From positions 41,029,656-41,093,655 of the forward strand of contig OX439127.1 in NCBI GenBank assembly GCA_949318235.1: 64,000 nt of DNA. Direction: 5' to 3'. Source of the stretch: Ecdyonurus torrentis (Eukaryota; Arthropoda; Insecta; Ephemeroptera; Heptageniidae). Shown piece after piece: positions 1 through 14,399 of this stretch; the first letter of the stretch is position 1; the number at the start of each line of letters is the position of its first letter. The position numbers and the translations under genes were made by a program. The notes under the pieces are model-generated. The model saw only the letters and a program-made list of their open reading frames with translations. It was not told the origin of the DNA and made no database searches.

Positions 1-261
1 TAGTTCTAAACACCCGTTGACGTGAATCTATTTTATTTGGGTAGTAAAAATTGCCATTTGTGGTTGTTAACTTTAAGGAAAAAATAAATCCTTTGAACGT
101 TAGCTTTTATGATATTTACTTCAACATTAAATATCCTGCGGCCTTGGAAAATACTTTGGATAAAAGTCTATCTTGTATAACTTTTAAAATATCCATTTCT
201 CGTCATTGAACCATTTTGGTGAAAAGTTGAATTTGCTTCATTAGTATTATTTGTATTTGTA

Positions 262-359
<98 letters not shown>

Positions 360-1610
360 GTGTGTGTTATTTGAACTGTTATTAATTATTATTTTTAATT
401 AATTAAAGTACTTGAAGTATTAATATAATTGCAAAGTATTTGTCGATAAAAACACTTTAATATTTTATTTCTCATTAAACGTGATTTAGTGTTGCAAATT
501 TTTGTTAAAAATGTTAATAAGCTAATAGTTATGCAGTAGATAAATTTAAGGAATTATTTGATAGTGAAAGTAAAACTAGAGTGATATTAGTGATATACTA
601 CTATCCTCGTAGTTGCGTAAAATATGAGCAAGCTACTTTTGACACCAAAGCAAACTATATTACAAATACTATTTTAACGTATTAACTTATACATTTAGCT
701 TTCGGTGATCCAGACTTATTTATTTTATAATTGCACAGTTTTTACGCACCACGCCAACATAGTTTGTGTGTATGTGTGTGTGAGAGTGTGACAAGGATCA
801 TTATTTTGTTACAGCTAAAATAAAAATATGCAGAATAGAATAAATAAATATAAAATAGAATAGAATATAATAATAAATAGAATATTTATTTAATTGTAAC
901 TAATATGATATTATTTATTATTAAGGCTCTATCGTGTATGTAGAGTGTAATATAATTATACAAAGAATAAGTAACAGTTTATTGTGTTCTACTGTACATC
1001 AATTTGACCAACAATAGTTCGATGTTTCCATAACTTGCTATTTTAAAAAAAAAAAAAATGCAATGTCACAATTGTGTTATTGTGTGTTTGTCTTGGACAA
1101 TAGAGATAGAGATTGTCACTCTTCTCTTTCTTCTTTCTTTATATATAATATAAATATACTGTATATATATATATATACATATATATATATAACTATATAA
1201 ACATTTCTATTCCATTTATACTTTTTCTTTAGTAAATCAATAATATACGTTTCTCTGTAGTGACTACTACATAGAAATTTTCAGTAAATAATTTACTTTC
1301 ATTTACTACAAAGTTGACTTAATGAAAATTAGCTACTACAATGTGGTTATCAACAAGTTTCAAGTACTGGGGAACTTCTTTCAAATGTGTGGCATGTTAT
1401 TATTATTATTTTTTTATCTTATTGATGCCTTGTTATCTTGTTATTGAAGTGAACATTGTACGAGTAACCACTGTAAAAAGTTTGTAACAGTTATAATATT
1501 ATTCAGCACCATTCATTTACGACAGGCTTTTCTTTTATGTCAAGTTTTCATCAAAACGTTATTAGTAATTTATTTATATCTAGACTACATGGCTCTCATA
1601 AAAGCATTCA
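1..1610. other. Non-coding AT-rich stretch with microsatellites
   Basis: I see no supportable coding exon here. It holds an interrupted (TG)n microsatellite at about 264-356, a short (TA)n tract near 1163-1190 and many short A/T runs. The rest is low-complexity AT-rich sequence with stops in all frames. Confidence 0.7.
264..356. repeat. (TG)n dinucleotide microsatellite
   Basis: About 46 TG units, interrupted once by an A near position 321. It is seen directly and no function is implied. Confidence 0.95.
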
Positions 1611-1617
1611 TACATTA

Positions 1618-1920
1618 TGCATTCATGTTAAAGTCGACGCCATGTTGGATCACTCAACAACATGGGCGACATAGGAAAATAAATCATTTTGCCAGTTTAA
1701 AAACACTATGCAATATTTTTGAGAGCATTGATGCTGTAAATATGTTGAATTAGTAACTCAAGTATGTGAGAAAAATAACAATAACAAAAAATTAACCGAT
1801 TTCCCAAAGAAAATTGCCTAAAACGAAGTGTGTCCTATGCTGAGCAATCTTATTCTGTATACTCAAGTATGGCCTCCAAGCACATTAAATATGACGTCAT
1901 CCGCATACACCCTATACACC
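1618..1920 (+). repeat. Dispersed repeat family A, copy 1
   Basis: This copy begins near GCATTCATGTTAAAGTCGAC and ends near TGACGTCAT followed by a CACCCTATA-like tail. A second copy follows about 820 bp later in the same orientation (2438-2713), and a third lies inverted at 39,461-39,770. Shared landmarks are TTTGAGAGCATTGATGCTGT (copies 1 and 2), the GAAAAATAA block, TTTCC(A/G)AAGAAAAT and GTCCTATGCT. No coding potential is seen. It is probably a non-autonomous transposon, but the class is unknown. Confidence 0.7.
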
Positions 1921-2437
1921 TATAATATAATATCGAAAATCAAAATTCTATAACAGGAAAATAAGCTGTATCAATAATAAATAAACAATAAAGCTTACTT
2001 GTTAGTATGTTTTGTATATTAGTTAATTAATACATATTTTAATTTTTGTTTAAATGAAACTCTTGGTAATTCTATGCAAACATAATAATATTAATAAAGC
2101 CAACCGACATGATTCATTCAGCAATAGTTGAATCTGAACACACTAAATATAATAAAATTTAAAGAAAAAAAAAATATATTTTTCATATACAGTATTTCAT
2201 AAACCATTCTATATACCATTCTAATCGTTTCTGAATGATACAAGTAAAATAATAAACTCAACGCTTGCCTTGAAATTAGTTCCTAAAGAATGTACTTGCT
2301 TGTGTTTATAATGAAAGACATGTGTACTTCATGAAGATAATGAGTACACTACTATACACGCCTATTCACAACAGCGAACAGCATTACATTTTTGTTTCTA
2401 TTTTTGTGATATTAAGCTAAACCGACATGGCAGTGGT

Positions 2438-2713
2438 TTCATTCATGTTTAAGTCAACGCCATAAGTGAGCGCTAAATAACATGTGCAGGTATGGGAAAA
2501 TGACTCATTTTGCAGTTTAAAAATACTTCGCATTATTTTTGAGAGCATTGATGCTGTTAACAGGTTGAATTAGTTTTCAAGTTTGCAAGAAAAATAATAA
2601 CAACAAAAAAATAGCTAATTTTCCAAAGAAAATTGCCAAAAACTACGTTTGTCCTATGCTGTCAAATTGTCGAAAAGCAATTGGAATGACGTCATGCGCA
2701 CACACCCTATACT
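2438..2713 (+). repeat. Dispersed repeat family A, copy 2
   Basis: It is colinear with copy 1 at 1618-1920: ATTCATGTTTAAGTCAACGC start, TTTTGAGAGCATTGATGCTG middle, and TGACGTCATGCGCACACACC end. Divergence from copy 1 is visible, including small indels, so the copies are not a recent duplication. Confidence 0.7.
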
Positions 2714-2715
2714 CT

Positions 2716-3540
2716 GATTGTGAGAGAACATGTTCACAGTAGGGTTTGTTTATATATGCTGTCTGTAGGGCAAGGACGTTTCAAATCTTTGGATTTTTTA
2801 TATTTCGGAGTTGTTTTATTTGCAAATTTCTTCTCGGCTGCCCAAGGCAAAGGCTTTCTGTGTTTTTTTTTCAGCCTTTCAGGTGAATACCGGGGCAGTT
2901 CCTTATTTTAAGGCTACAGACGACTCCCTCTCAATCTTTATTTCCCACTTTTATCGCTATCCTGAAATTCTTTCATCCATCATGGGACTTGGCTTGTGTC
3001 ATAACTGGCATATTTGGGCAAAAAGCTTGTTTGATGTCCATGTCTATTATCATCCGTCTATGTCTATAAGTGTCATTCTTATGAGTGAACTTTACCGCAT
3101 CTCATGTGGTAAAATAACAAAACTAAATAAACAATAGCCAGTAGATAAATTAATATCAATATAATACAGACTAGCTAATTTAAAGAAATACTTACTGCTG
3201 GCCTTAAAAAAAAAAAATAATAAAATCTCACTGCTAAATTATGAGATGGAACGTTTATAAATACACTATGTCCCTTAACCCTTCAGTACACTCAGAAACT
3301 GTGGAAAAAACTTTTGTAAAGTAGGCAACCCGTGCTACAATTTCTATTATAGACGTGGAATTCATAACATAATTAATTCCTTACGGTGCCTATTTAGTTT
3401 TCAGTTTGTGAGAGTAAAGAAGGGTTGAGGGTGATATGTGTATGAATGTTGCACTCATCTAATTAGCTTTACGTTTTTCATTTAATTTTTTTAGCCAGTA
3501 TCTCTTTAATATTTGAATCTAAATCAGCATGCATAGTGCG

Positions 3541-3582
<42 letters not shown>

Positions 3583-4350
3583 ACAAAGATAGCTACATAA
3601 ACTATGAAGCAATGTATTTTTTGTTTTGTTTTGTAGATTTCTGCAAACAACTTAACACAATCATGTTAAATGTTATTTCATCGTTGTTTTGTTAAAACAT
3701 TGTTTTAATTTAATTAAAGTAATAATAACAAAACAATATGAAAAATGTCACACCTGCGGCTGAAATAAAATTTAAATTATACAATATTTTATTTATTCTT
3801 AAATTATTTTTTATCGATTGCATTTTAAATATCACAGATTTAGTTGTGTGAACGGGGGAAAAAAAGGGGGGGGGTATGGCATTTTTATTTTATTAGTTCT
3901 ACAATCATTTTTAAATATTATTTAAAAAAAAAGTAATAAATTAAATAATTTTACTCACGTTGAAAGAAATAACAACGTATTTGTAACGTATAACAAATTA
4001 GAAAACATAATTGTAACCAACAGGCACGGAAAAAAAAAAGCAAGTTGCCTACACAAGATGATTATTTCTACTCAAGCGATCTCCCACCAGACGGCCTAAA
4101 AAACAGGATTTTTTGTTTTTTCTTATCCTATTGAATTCTCGTGCTATGTACTGTACTGTGTACACACCATTTCTACGTTCCGTCAAGACAAAAGAAGTTT
4201 GTACACTTGCTTTCATATAAAATTGAATTCTATTGGTAAATGTAAATAACATTGTATTTAAATGGAGTTTTGCGTCAACTGAAATCTCCATCTGATCGCA
4301 TTGTATGGCCATAAGCCAATATAATTCAATTGTATATGACAGAGACGTAA
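2716..4350. other. Non-coding AT-rich stretch
   Basis: No exon with family similarity was found. A 31-base A run lies at about 3550-3580. The short open frames at 2720-3137 show no recognisable domain and no convincing splice partners. Confidence 0.6.
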
Positions 4351-4351
4351 A

Positions 4352-4643
4352 ATGGAAACCTCACACACGGGCCGACCACCATCAAATACACAGGCCGTCA
4401 TTCTCCATGACAGTCTAAAGAAATCGTGGAAATGTTTCGGCAAGCTAGTCGATGCAATCACATCAATTATGCAGCTTCCAATTGCTGTGCGTCGTCATGG
4501 AATGCATGTAAACACGTATTGTGCAACGTATTTTTAATCTTATACTTGACGTATGCACCCAGCCCAGCAGTGGCTACAACCTGCGCTCGGTGAGCAGAAT
4601 AGGGGTGAGTCAACTGCCTTCACCACTCGGCCATACCAGCTCG
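4352..4643 (-). mobile_element. tRNA-derived SINE, copy 1
   Basis: On the minus strand it begins with a tRNA-like head carrying the pol III A-box match TGGCCGAGTGG (plus 4625-4635). A weaker B-box-like segment (GCAGGTTGTAGCC) lies downstream at plus 4570-4582. The body then aligns with a second copy at 11,950-12,260: both carry versions of a GTGCAACGTA block, a CATGACAGTCTAA / CATGGCAGTCTAA block and a TTTCGGCA / TCTCGGCA block. The A-box resembles Ser/Leu-type tRNAs. The B-box has decayed, so it is unlikely to be transcribed. Confidence 0.72.
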
Positions 4644-4649
4644 GTATAA

Positions 4650-6280
4650 TAAGACTGTTTCAACGGACAAATTAAACTGTGAAATATTACAAAGACAAAA
4701 GTGTATAGGTACCATAAAAATAAATATCAATCACTAATGATCATTACATTGTTTTTTTAAACCCATTAATATTTGCGTAATTTTATATACTGTACAAACG
4801 ATTTAATATTGGCAAATATAACGTAACATTTAATATAGATGCTGAGTGTACAACTGTAATAACTGTACAGTACAGTACATACAAACAGACTGACGGTCTT
4901 CAATCATCATCAGCTTCTTTTTATATGGATTTTTACTATTTTGTTACTGTACATCATGATATCATGATAATATAATTTACTTTGTACTTTTTTATTATTT
5001 TTTATTTTTTTTTTTTTTAAACTTGTGAAAAATACAACATTTTTCTCGAGAAACACATTAAAAGTTGAAAGGCATAGACAACATGAAAAGATTATCATTT
5101 AAATCACAAAACACTTGATGGGACTTACACAAATAACATTAATTGGCCTCAAAAACCAATTGTAGCGCAATTCAATTTTCAATTTCAAAGGGTTTTATTT
5201 TTAAAAAACAAATACAAAGATCATACATATTTAGAGTCAAATGCATCTAAGCATCTTTTCACTCATCTCAACCCAAATAGTTTTATTGTAATTAGAAACT
5301 AGGTTACTTAAAATTAAAAAGTACAAATAAAATATAAAGTAAAAGTTATATCATATGAGAGATAAAAGAAAAAAAAATCAGGTATAAAATTAGTTGCTTT
5401 TCATTTCCTCAATCTGTTTGTTCCTTTTTGCTCTTACAATGTAGCGCCGTAGCAGTGATCAGAAAATTTTGATTTATGCAACCCGCACAACATTTTCATG
5501 CTAGTTTTTGCCTGTTTCTGACGTCATAAACAGAAATATTCACACAAATTGCATACTTTACAGTTTTTTCACGCTCTCTTGTTGGACCACATTTACATTC
5601 TGGCAAAAATTACCATCAGTTTTGTAGATCCCATTTTATGTTTAATGATAAAAAAAAAGAACATGTTATTTCATGTTTTTTATGCCTTTAAAGGTCGATT
5701 CTGATATTTTTGAATATTTTATTCATTTTATAATAAATTTATTTGTATGTTTAAATTAGGTTTTGTGTTTCACTGCGATTTTTTTAACGAGCAAACTAAC
5801 TGTTGCTACGTCGCACAGAGACTAAAATACTTCGTTTATCAAACGGAAAGAATATGAGTTGCGATTGCGACGATTGTGGGTGAATACGGAAGTAGAATCT
5901 ACAGCTCTCAGCTTTGTTTGTTATGAGAGAAGAGAGCATCACAGAAGAGAGAGAGAGAGAGAGAGAAGAGAGGGTATAATGGGGTGTGAGTGAGTTCGTA
6001 CGTACGTACGTACTTTGTGTGACAGGAAGAGAAGATATATTTAGCCTTTGTATCCAGCGGCTATTGATTTTGAATAAGAGCTACTTCTATTGCAATGTTT
6101 TTTCTTGTATATTTTTATATAAATAAACATAATATGTAAAATTAGGCACATTAACCATGTACACTCAACAGTTACTAACTGTAACCATCAAAGTGATGCT
6201 GCTTTCTTTAGAAAATGGTCATAATATCATCTTTAGTGAAAGCAGCGTTGTACTTACAGTATAGGTTCAGAGATGACAGA
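4650..6280. other. Non-coding AT-rich stretch
   Basis: No exon is supported. Short GA repeats occur near 5948-5970, and a self-complementary CGTACGTACGTACGTAC run lies near 5997-6013. Confidence 0.6.
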
Positions 6281-6282
6281 GG

Positions 6283-6286
<4 letters not shown>

Positions 6287-6367
<81 letters not shown>
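6287..6367. repeat. (GA)n microsatellite
   Basis: About 40 nearly uninterrupted GA units. Confidence 0.95.
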
Positions 6368-6369
<2 letters not shown>

Positions 6370-6370
<1 letters not shown>

Positions 6371-7157
6371 ATCAGATCTTAGGGGTAATCAAAACAAATA
6401 CAATATACAGTATTAAGGATTGGATTGTTTTACCTTTATAGCCTTTATTATCTATGCACAAAATTATGAGAAATCTAATACTAATTGTTGTATTAAATTG
6501 AGCTTTATTATATCGAGGATATTATTTTCAAACATACTGAAGGTTTATAATATGTATATCTATTACATCACTCTTTCATCATAACAGCATCAAAATAACA
6601 GGCAACGTTTTAGTTTCCAAATTATATAGTTTGATTTAGGAAAGTAATAAGGAATTGATTTTTCTATTAAATTACTGATATTGTTGATATTTTACCTCTC
6701 AAGTCCTGCTCAAACGTAGAAATATTTTCATTGCTCAATAAACTTGATTTTGAGTACAATTTTTAGAGAATTATTTTATTTCATTCAAATAAGCAAATGT
6801 GTTAAAAGAAACAAAATTCATATTTGGTACATTTCCTTTATACATATGTCAATATTATGTTTATTGTTATCACTCTTTGTACATTTACTCTGTTATGTAT
6901 GTTCAATTGCCATCCAAATATTTTGCTTCTATTTGTTATAATGGTAATGTTGTAGTCAAGGCTTGGTCTTTAATAAAGTTTTTAATTATTATTTACTCAG
7001 AACAACAACAACAAAGTTCAATTATTTTATTAAAAACAAAAATATTGCAGCTCGATAAAGCAAAGCATTATGCAAGTGATGCAGCTGTGAGAGATTATTA
7101 ATTGCCCTATAGGACGTAAATAAACAAAAGTTAATTAATCCTACTGCTTTGTGAAAG

Positions 7158-7196
<39 letters not shown>

Positions 7197-7640
7197 GTTT
7201 GATACTTTGATGATCGTACGGGATTTTAAAATGTAATATATCTGCTTTTTATTATTATTTTTTTTTTTAATCAGAGTTTTAAATAGAGTAATGAGAGAGT
7301 GACATGAAACTGTTTTATGTTTACTGAGAGCAATGGAAATTTGTGGTTCAATTACAGATTGTTTTTTACATTTATGCCTAAAAATCCCCCCATTTTTTTT
7401 CTTCTTTTTTTACATTTACATATGCGTGTATAGGGCCTGGCCTCTCTCTTTCTTTCTCTCACGCACACATGCCATTTTTGTCATCGTTTGAAAAAAAATT
7501 GAAGTTGTGTGTGTGTGTCAATATTGTGAGATCTAGGACTAAAAGTGTACATTTTCCGCGTTTATATTTATTATTATTACAAGTCATTTTTCATAGCTCT
7601 CTTCTTTCTGTTACATTTGAAGATGTTATGTGTGTGTGTG
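6370..7640. other. Non-coding AT-rich stretch with a poly-T run
   Basis: A 33-base T run lies at about 7161-7193. Nothing else is recognisable, and the open frames between 6744 and 7101 have no family signature. Confidence 0.6.
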
Positions 7641-7644
7641 TGTA

Positions 7645-7863
<219 letters not shown>

Positions 7864-7864
7864 G

Positions 7865-9132
7865 GTACGTATAAACTACAGCTAAAACACATCAAAAAAA
7901 TTTTACTCATCCATCCGTCAGGGTTAATTTTAAAATTTCATTACTTTGAAAAGTTACATAACATATATCTTCATTGTTTTTCTTTAATATTTGCATTCCT
8001 TGGGACTAATGGCGAGAATAAGATGCAACGAAAGTTTGTACACAACAAGTGTACAGGTAATTCTATTATTTATTGTTAACCAGATATTGAAAAAGTAGAC
8101 AAACAGTATTCTGTAACATGGATAGACAGGGTATTCATGTTTGACAGGGTATTCATTGCATTACAACGTCCCACTACTCCTATGTGAATAAAAATTTCTT
8201 CATAACGTTTTACATGCAAATTAAAGCTTCATTGCAAAATTAAAAAAAAAAAAAAAAAAAAAAATGCTACAATTATATGCGCAGATCTTTGCCACTAAAT
8301 CAAAAACAGTTTTGTTTTTATTTATAAGGATTTAGAAGCAATGACATTTCTATTTTAACTTCCGTTTTATTTCCAAGGGTCACATATCTACTTTTGAAGG
8401 TTAAATGAAACAATATTACACTATATGTAGATTCCATGTCATAGATTCCAAAATGTCAAAGAGACATTTCTATTTTATTTCTTATTTCTTTGTAAATATA
8501 ATATAATAATAATAATATAACAATGAAAAGTAGTAAACAGAAGCTATCATATTGCTTTTTTTTTTTTTTTTTCCCCACACACAAGAGAGTCTTTTTGCAT
8601 AATATTTTTTTCCTTTATCTTTTTAGCATAATTTAATTTCTCTTCCTATATTGAAATAAAAAGTCAAATAAAAAGTTATAATATTATTTGCTTTCTTTAT
8701 GTATATAGTTTTTCTATATTGATTGACACAGTATTAAATTACAATAGATATACTTTTCTATAAAATGTGAATGCAAAGAAGATGTAATTAATTAAATATT
8801 CAGTTTTGTATTAGACATTTTTTTATTCATTTGAGTGGTATTGCTATTAATTGATAATTTGATGTGTTCTCCTTTTTTCCCCCCTTTTTATATTTGATTT
8901 GATTTGTATTTATATTTATTAGACATTGGTAGTTTACATTAACAGTAACATCACATCATAACGTTAATGACGAAAGTTAATTGGGACACTAGAAAACATG
9001 ATTTGTACCTCCATGCACCTTTTTCTGAAAGCTATGCTGCTATTCATATAGCTTCTCCTGAGGTGTTAAAATTTGTCAAATGAATTAACAACCAGATATG
9101 TTTGAATCCTTTCAAAAATAATATGGGGTGCA

Positions 9133-9163
<31 letters not shown>

Positions 9164-11940
9164 TTTTTTTTTTTTGCCACCTTGAACCAAAAGTTTACTG
9201 GAGTGAATAGTTTACTGGTGTATTATATTTGATTCAATTTTGAATATATGTTGTTGTTTTTACCGCATTTTTGTTATATTACAATAGTTAATTAGTCTCG
9301 CACATTGTTTCAGAATTTTTTTCTCATTTTTTTTTCACACTTTTATACATAAAAACATATTTTAGTTTTTAAATATACACAGTAAATATAAAAACATTTT
9401 GTTTAATCTGTGTTAAAATAATATTTAAGTGATCTTTAAGTTTCATAAAAACTTGTTTTCCAATTGACTAATTATTTTTGTTTATTATTATTTAAAGTAT
9501 CCAAGTTATGTGATGTATTATTTCCATAATACAATACATTATTATTATTATTATTATTACCGGAACCTCTTCCAGCTTATTGAACTATATTATTATTATT
9601 TTACATAAATTGTTTGACAAGACCAGCGCATGTTGTAACTTCTTGTTACTCTCAACTACCTGCCTCAATAAAATATCTGATTCATTATTTCTGGTAATTT
9701 ATGTAATAGTAAAGGTTCGTAAAGATATTTATATATATTTTTTACAGAAAATTTGCCAAATTGCATCAAAATGCAATTTTACCCAGTACACTAGAAATCC
9801 CCAAATATTCTAGCCCCATAAGTTTTTTTTTTTTTTTTTTTTTTTTTTTCATTGTTGAGAAGACACGTAAATGCATGTTATTTTTTTCAACAATGGAGAA
9901 ATAATTCGGTCAGATTACTTGATGTCTTTTAGGATTTTACTTATAAAACTGTGGTAAAACTTTGTGGTAAACTTCAAATATTTTTTATATTGCATATTTA
10001 TTTCAAATATGTATAACTGTGACGGTGCAATACGGTTGAAAATGCCATGAATATGCCGCAAATACATTAATCTATAAATGATTTTATTCATTATATTGTT
10101 ATTTCGTTTGTCTCATCGTAACTTGTTTAATTGATTTATTTTAATTCATTGCTGTTTACTTATTGTGAATATATTAAAATTGATTTATAGTAATCCTGTT
10201 AAATTATTATGATAAATCTTGTAATCTAACGTGGTTGATGTTATATAATATTATACCTCGTGTACCGTACGTACACTATTCTCCTTTATAAGGTAAAAGT
10301 TATATAAATGGGAGTACATATCCAAGCTAAGCAAACCCAAGTGGAGCAAAGGTAATTCACTGCACTACCATCCTGACATGATACGCAGCTAGGACTTGTA
10401 CACTTAACACACGAGAGAAGAGAATCAATCACTGTCACGATCAATACAAAGATACAGCTTAATTCAATAGCCTTATTTATTATGTTTCGTTGGACACATT
10501 TGTCGTTATAATTAATATATTTTGTTACTTTTACAAAGAATGAAGAGGGGGGAAAATTGAGTTCTAAAAAAAACTAATAATAATAATAATAATAATAATA
10601 AAAATCAGACCAGTTGCTAAAATGTTTACAAGCTGGATTTGTCACTATATTAATGTGCACACGTCCAAACAGAGTGCGTTAAATTGGGTGAAAAAATGAC
10701 ATCTCTTGGTTGGACATCAGAGTTAATACTTAGTAGCCGACTGTCCACATATAGTTGGCTCAAAATATTATCCCCACCAATACTTTTCTAAATATTTGAT
10801 TACCTGTACTTGTTTAAAGTACAAAATTACGTAATGAGTTTTAGTTATATATTCACATTTATAACAAGACCATATAATTTTACTTCATTTTAGATTCAAA
10901 TATAATACTCATCATTAATTTCTGAAATAAATAATAATAATACACCATGTTGTTACATTAGTGCAATAGTATGGTTCATAATAAAACATTATTATGGTAA
11001 TATACTTGCGCGTTATAGCTCAATGTATTTATTTAATCCTCTATATAATACAACATTAATAATTACCATATTTAAATTTGTATTCAGTTTTAATGAAGGT
11101 TATTAATTATTTAATCCGATAGTAAAAAGCTATGATTACATTAAACAATATAATTAAGACACTTTGTACATTGTTATATTTTTTAATGATATAATAAAAT
11201 TATAAAAATGAAGTTACAAGCCTCAGAAGAGAGAGAGAGAGAGAGAGAGAGTATAAAGTAAATCAATGATGTTGTATTATGTTATCTGTCCACCATGCAT
11301 TGTATAATGGTCTCGGACTGGATTAGATTTGATATAAAATCCTCTGGGAATATACTGTATAGGCTAATCTAGGTAGCCATGTTTCGTCGATAACCAAAGA
11401 CTCATCGTTCGTCTCCTTCATCTCGTCTCCTTTACTCACGTCACACGAGATACGTAAGACGATACTCATTAATGGCCCGACATATTTTCCTGTACGTATG
11501 TTCACGCAAAACACTTCATGCATCTTAGTTTTGCTCTTTGTCCTTCATGTGGTAATTAAAATTAGTTATAGATGACTTTATTAAAATGCTATTAATACAC
11601 GTTCTCACAAATTGACCATCCATACACCCTGCACGACATTTGAAATTTTTATCAAGTTGTGCGAAAGGTTACGGGGCATGCACGAACGTAAAATACTATA
11701 CTTTGTATTATAAAGAGCTAAGTTGTAAGTTGTTTCGTTGCAAAAAATATTTGACCCGCTGCATCCAAATTTACTCTACACCTGCATTCGTTAACTGTTA
11801 AGACAATTTTTTATTGCTTAAAATGTGATTTAGCGCGTAACTATAATATCCTCATAAATAATAAATAAAATAAAAGTGTCAGCATTTATAACTTCTTTTT
11901 TTTTTTTTTTAAATATCGTCCTACACCTTTGCCATAGCCC
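7865..11940. other. Non-coding AT-rich stretch
   Basis: No supportable exon. It contains an A run near 8241-8264, an ATT trinucleotide run near 9135-9165, a T run near 9823-9849, a GA tract near 11,229-11,251 and the LINE-tail-like segment at 9632-9673. A somewhat higher-complexity part at about 11,330-11,525 has no family resemblance. Confidence 0.55.
9632..9673 (+). repeat. Short retroelement tail-like repeat, copy 1
   Basis: The block TTGTAACTTCTTGTTACT followed by CCTCAATAAAA closely matches 23,080-23,128 in the same orientation. Ending at an AATAAA followed by A-rich sequence is typical of a LINE or SINE 3' end. Only the tail is recognisable. Confidence 0.45.
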
Positions 11941-11949
11941 CGCCAAGTC

Positions 11950-12260
11950 ATAGTCTTATCGCTAGGTGTAACGTGCAATGAAACTGCACCCGGCATTCGC
12001 CATGGCAGTCTAAGGAAACCATGGAAACGTCTCGGCAGACTGGTTAGCACTCATGCACCTCCTGAATGCTGTGCGAAGATTGGTTATAAACACGCCTCGT
12101 GCAACGTACTGCGTGGATTCACCATTGACATAAATATGCTCTCAGTGGTGGCTCGAACATACACTCGCTTAGGAGTAGAGATCTTTAATAAAGATCTCCA
12201 CTTAAGAGTATACAGAGTTACGAGACCGCTGCTACCTCAACCACTCGGCCTTATCAGCTA
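11950..12260 (-). mobile_element. tRNA-derived SINE, copy 2
   Basis: On the minus strand the head reads GCTGATAAGGCCGAGTGG (A-box at about plus 12,240-12,252). A good B-box GTTCGAGCC lies at about plus 12,150-12,160. Between them is a self-complementary segment built on GGAGATCTTT/AAAGATCTCC, like an expanded variable arm of a Ser/Leu tRNA. The body matches the copy at 4352-4643. Both pol III boxes are better preserved here than in copy 1. Confidence 0.78.
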
Positions 12261-12264
12261 AAAG

Positions 12265-13790
12265 TATTATTATAATGCTTCCTAAACATCTCCTGCTCAG
12301 CAAAATGTTTGTCCTAAAATTTGAGGGTAGATACTGAATAAACTTCAAAGTAGTGAAAATATTTCTAAAACTATATACTCGATTTCAATTTCCTTATAAA
12401 TTTCATTACATAACTCTTATTTCTTGGTTTTAATTTAATAATTGACATTATCAAGTAATAACATGTTATTACTTATTATGTTATGCAGAATTACAACAGG
12501 CTATAATTTTTCCATTAAAAACTCGATGCAAGTAATTTCCTGCTATATTTATATACTTACTAAATGAATTATTATTTACGAAGTTTATGTTGTATTAAAA
12601 TACTAATGATCATGTACCTGATTTGATTTTGTTATAATGGTGATATAAATATTGCAATGGAAAATTTATAAACGATATTTAATCAATTTATATAGTTCAT
12701 TATAGAAGCTGCACATAAAATTTCATAGAGCTTGAGACTTCATATTGAGGTATGGAAAGTTACATTGCAGTAAAAAAGTAACACTTTTTACTTTAAATCC
12801 AAACATATATTTGAAACAAAAAGTATGACAATTATATTTCTTAGTTCATGGAAATCAATAAAATAGCTAAAAGAAAAAGTATTGAAGAAAAACTATTTTT
12901 AGTTTGTGTTACAGGAAATGTTTTAACTGCCGATGGAAAAGAGACAATGCAAATGAAAATAATCTTCAATCACTCATCTATACCTTGCGTCAAACAAATT
13001 CAATTCCAATGTTATTTTTCATTTGAAGTTGAAATAGTCCATTTACATATTAATGCTTAGTTTGATTTACTTCCAGATACAAACAGCTATAATAGTGAAA
13101 TAGCAAATGAGTGAGTCGTTGAGGCCCAAAATTACACCAAATAACTAAAACACTAAAAACGTGCACTGATGATTTATTCACTTTAAAAATTAAATACATT
13201 ATTTATGAAATTAAAACAAACAAACAAATAAAAATATTTAAACTAGACATGATATAACCAATTGAAAAAAAAAAAAATAAAAAAAAAAAACTACAGCAAA
13301 GAAAAAGTTTGATACTAAAAAATGTGAATGATTTTGACCTAAAATGTCACTTCTAGCTTAAATACTTTTTGCTTCCATCACCACGAGTGCACTTAATGGA
13401 ATTAAAATGATGTCCAACATCAAACGCTGAAACGTATCAAAGCAACTATATACGCTTGGTATAACATAAATTTTATTAATTTCGTAAATACTAAAAGTTA
13501 TTTCCGACTCACGAGTACAATAACAATAATAAAATTTGAGCACTATATAAACATAATATGTAATTATTCCAGTACATGTATATAATGCGTATGTTGTTTG
13601 GGTCTTATCTCGAGCTTTGTAAGTGGTAGAGAAGAGAGTAATGTGATCTTTAAATATCACTACTTTAGCTAATTTTTGAAATTCAAGAGCTTCCAACATA
13701 ATATAATGTGAGTTAGACATGACAGTTTGAGAGAACACTCAGGATATTTATATTTTTTCATCTCCCGTTCTCTTTTTCTCTGTTCCTGAC
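12265..13790. other. Non-coding AT-rich stretch
   Basis: No supportable exon or RNA gene. A-rich runs lie near 13,265-13,290. Confidence 0.55.
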
Positions 13791-13793
13791 ATT

Positions 13794-13794
<1 letters not shown>

Positions 13795-13844
<50 letters not shown>
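13795..13844. repeat. (GA)n microsatellite
   Basis: About 25 AG/GA units. Confidence 0.95.
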
Positions 13845-13850
<6 letters not shown>

Positions 13851-14251
13851 GCCTGTTTGCAATTACTCCTACGTTTGATATGAAGTATAAAAAAGAACAA
13901 GAAAATAGTGACGTAAAATTAAAGATATTAATGTATTGATTGATACGTACACATATATTATACATACAAGCCATGCACTGTATTTTATTGGCATCATTTA
14001 TTTTGCTGACCTTGAACACTGATTTTGATTGCATTAAATATTATCTACCTTGCTCATTAGTCATTTTTGTAATAAAAAGTAACAAAAACTTTTTCTCATA
14101 TAGTATAATAATAAAAGTTAGAGAAACCTTTCATTACAATTTTTTTAAAAAAAATGTGTATCTCATGAGTGATAAATCTATAGTCTATAAAATGATCAAG
14201 TAATCTAATAAAAAATAAATAAATAATAAATATAGATACAATATATAAATA

Positions 14252-14252
14252 T

Positions 14253-14318
<66 letters not shown>
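14252..14318. repeat. (GA)n microsatellite
   Basis: About 33 GA units. It is the second long GA tract within 500 bases. Confidence 0.95.
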
Positions 14319-14319
<1 letters not shown>

Positions 14320-14399
14320 GCGATGGGTACTTTATATATTTTTTAAAACTTACAATTTTTAGGTCTGTAATATACAAGACGAAAATGAATTATTCAACG

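Noticed and set aside
2720..3137. Overlapping 63- and 108-residue open frames
   Set aside because: No recognisable domain and no supporting splice or promoter signals. They are just downstream of a dispersed repeat.
4560..4643. Possible functional tRNA-Ser/Leu gene
   Set aside because: A-box present but the B-box is degenerate and the cloverleaf cannot be completed. The sequence is shared with another copy well beyond the tRNA part, so it is a SINE.
11323..11523. 66-residue minus-strand frame in a higher-complexity patch, followed by a GTGAGT-like donor
   Set aside because: A chance donor is possible but no family similarity, no acceptor and no partner exon were found. Not enough to call an exon.
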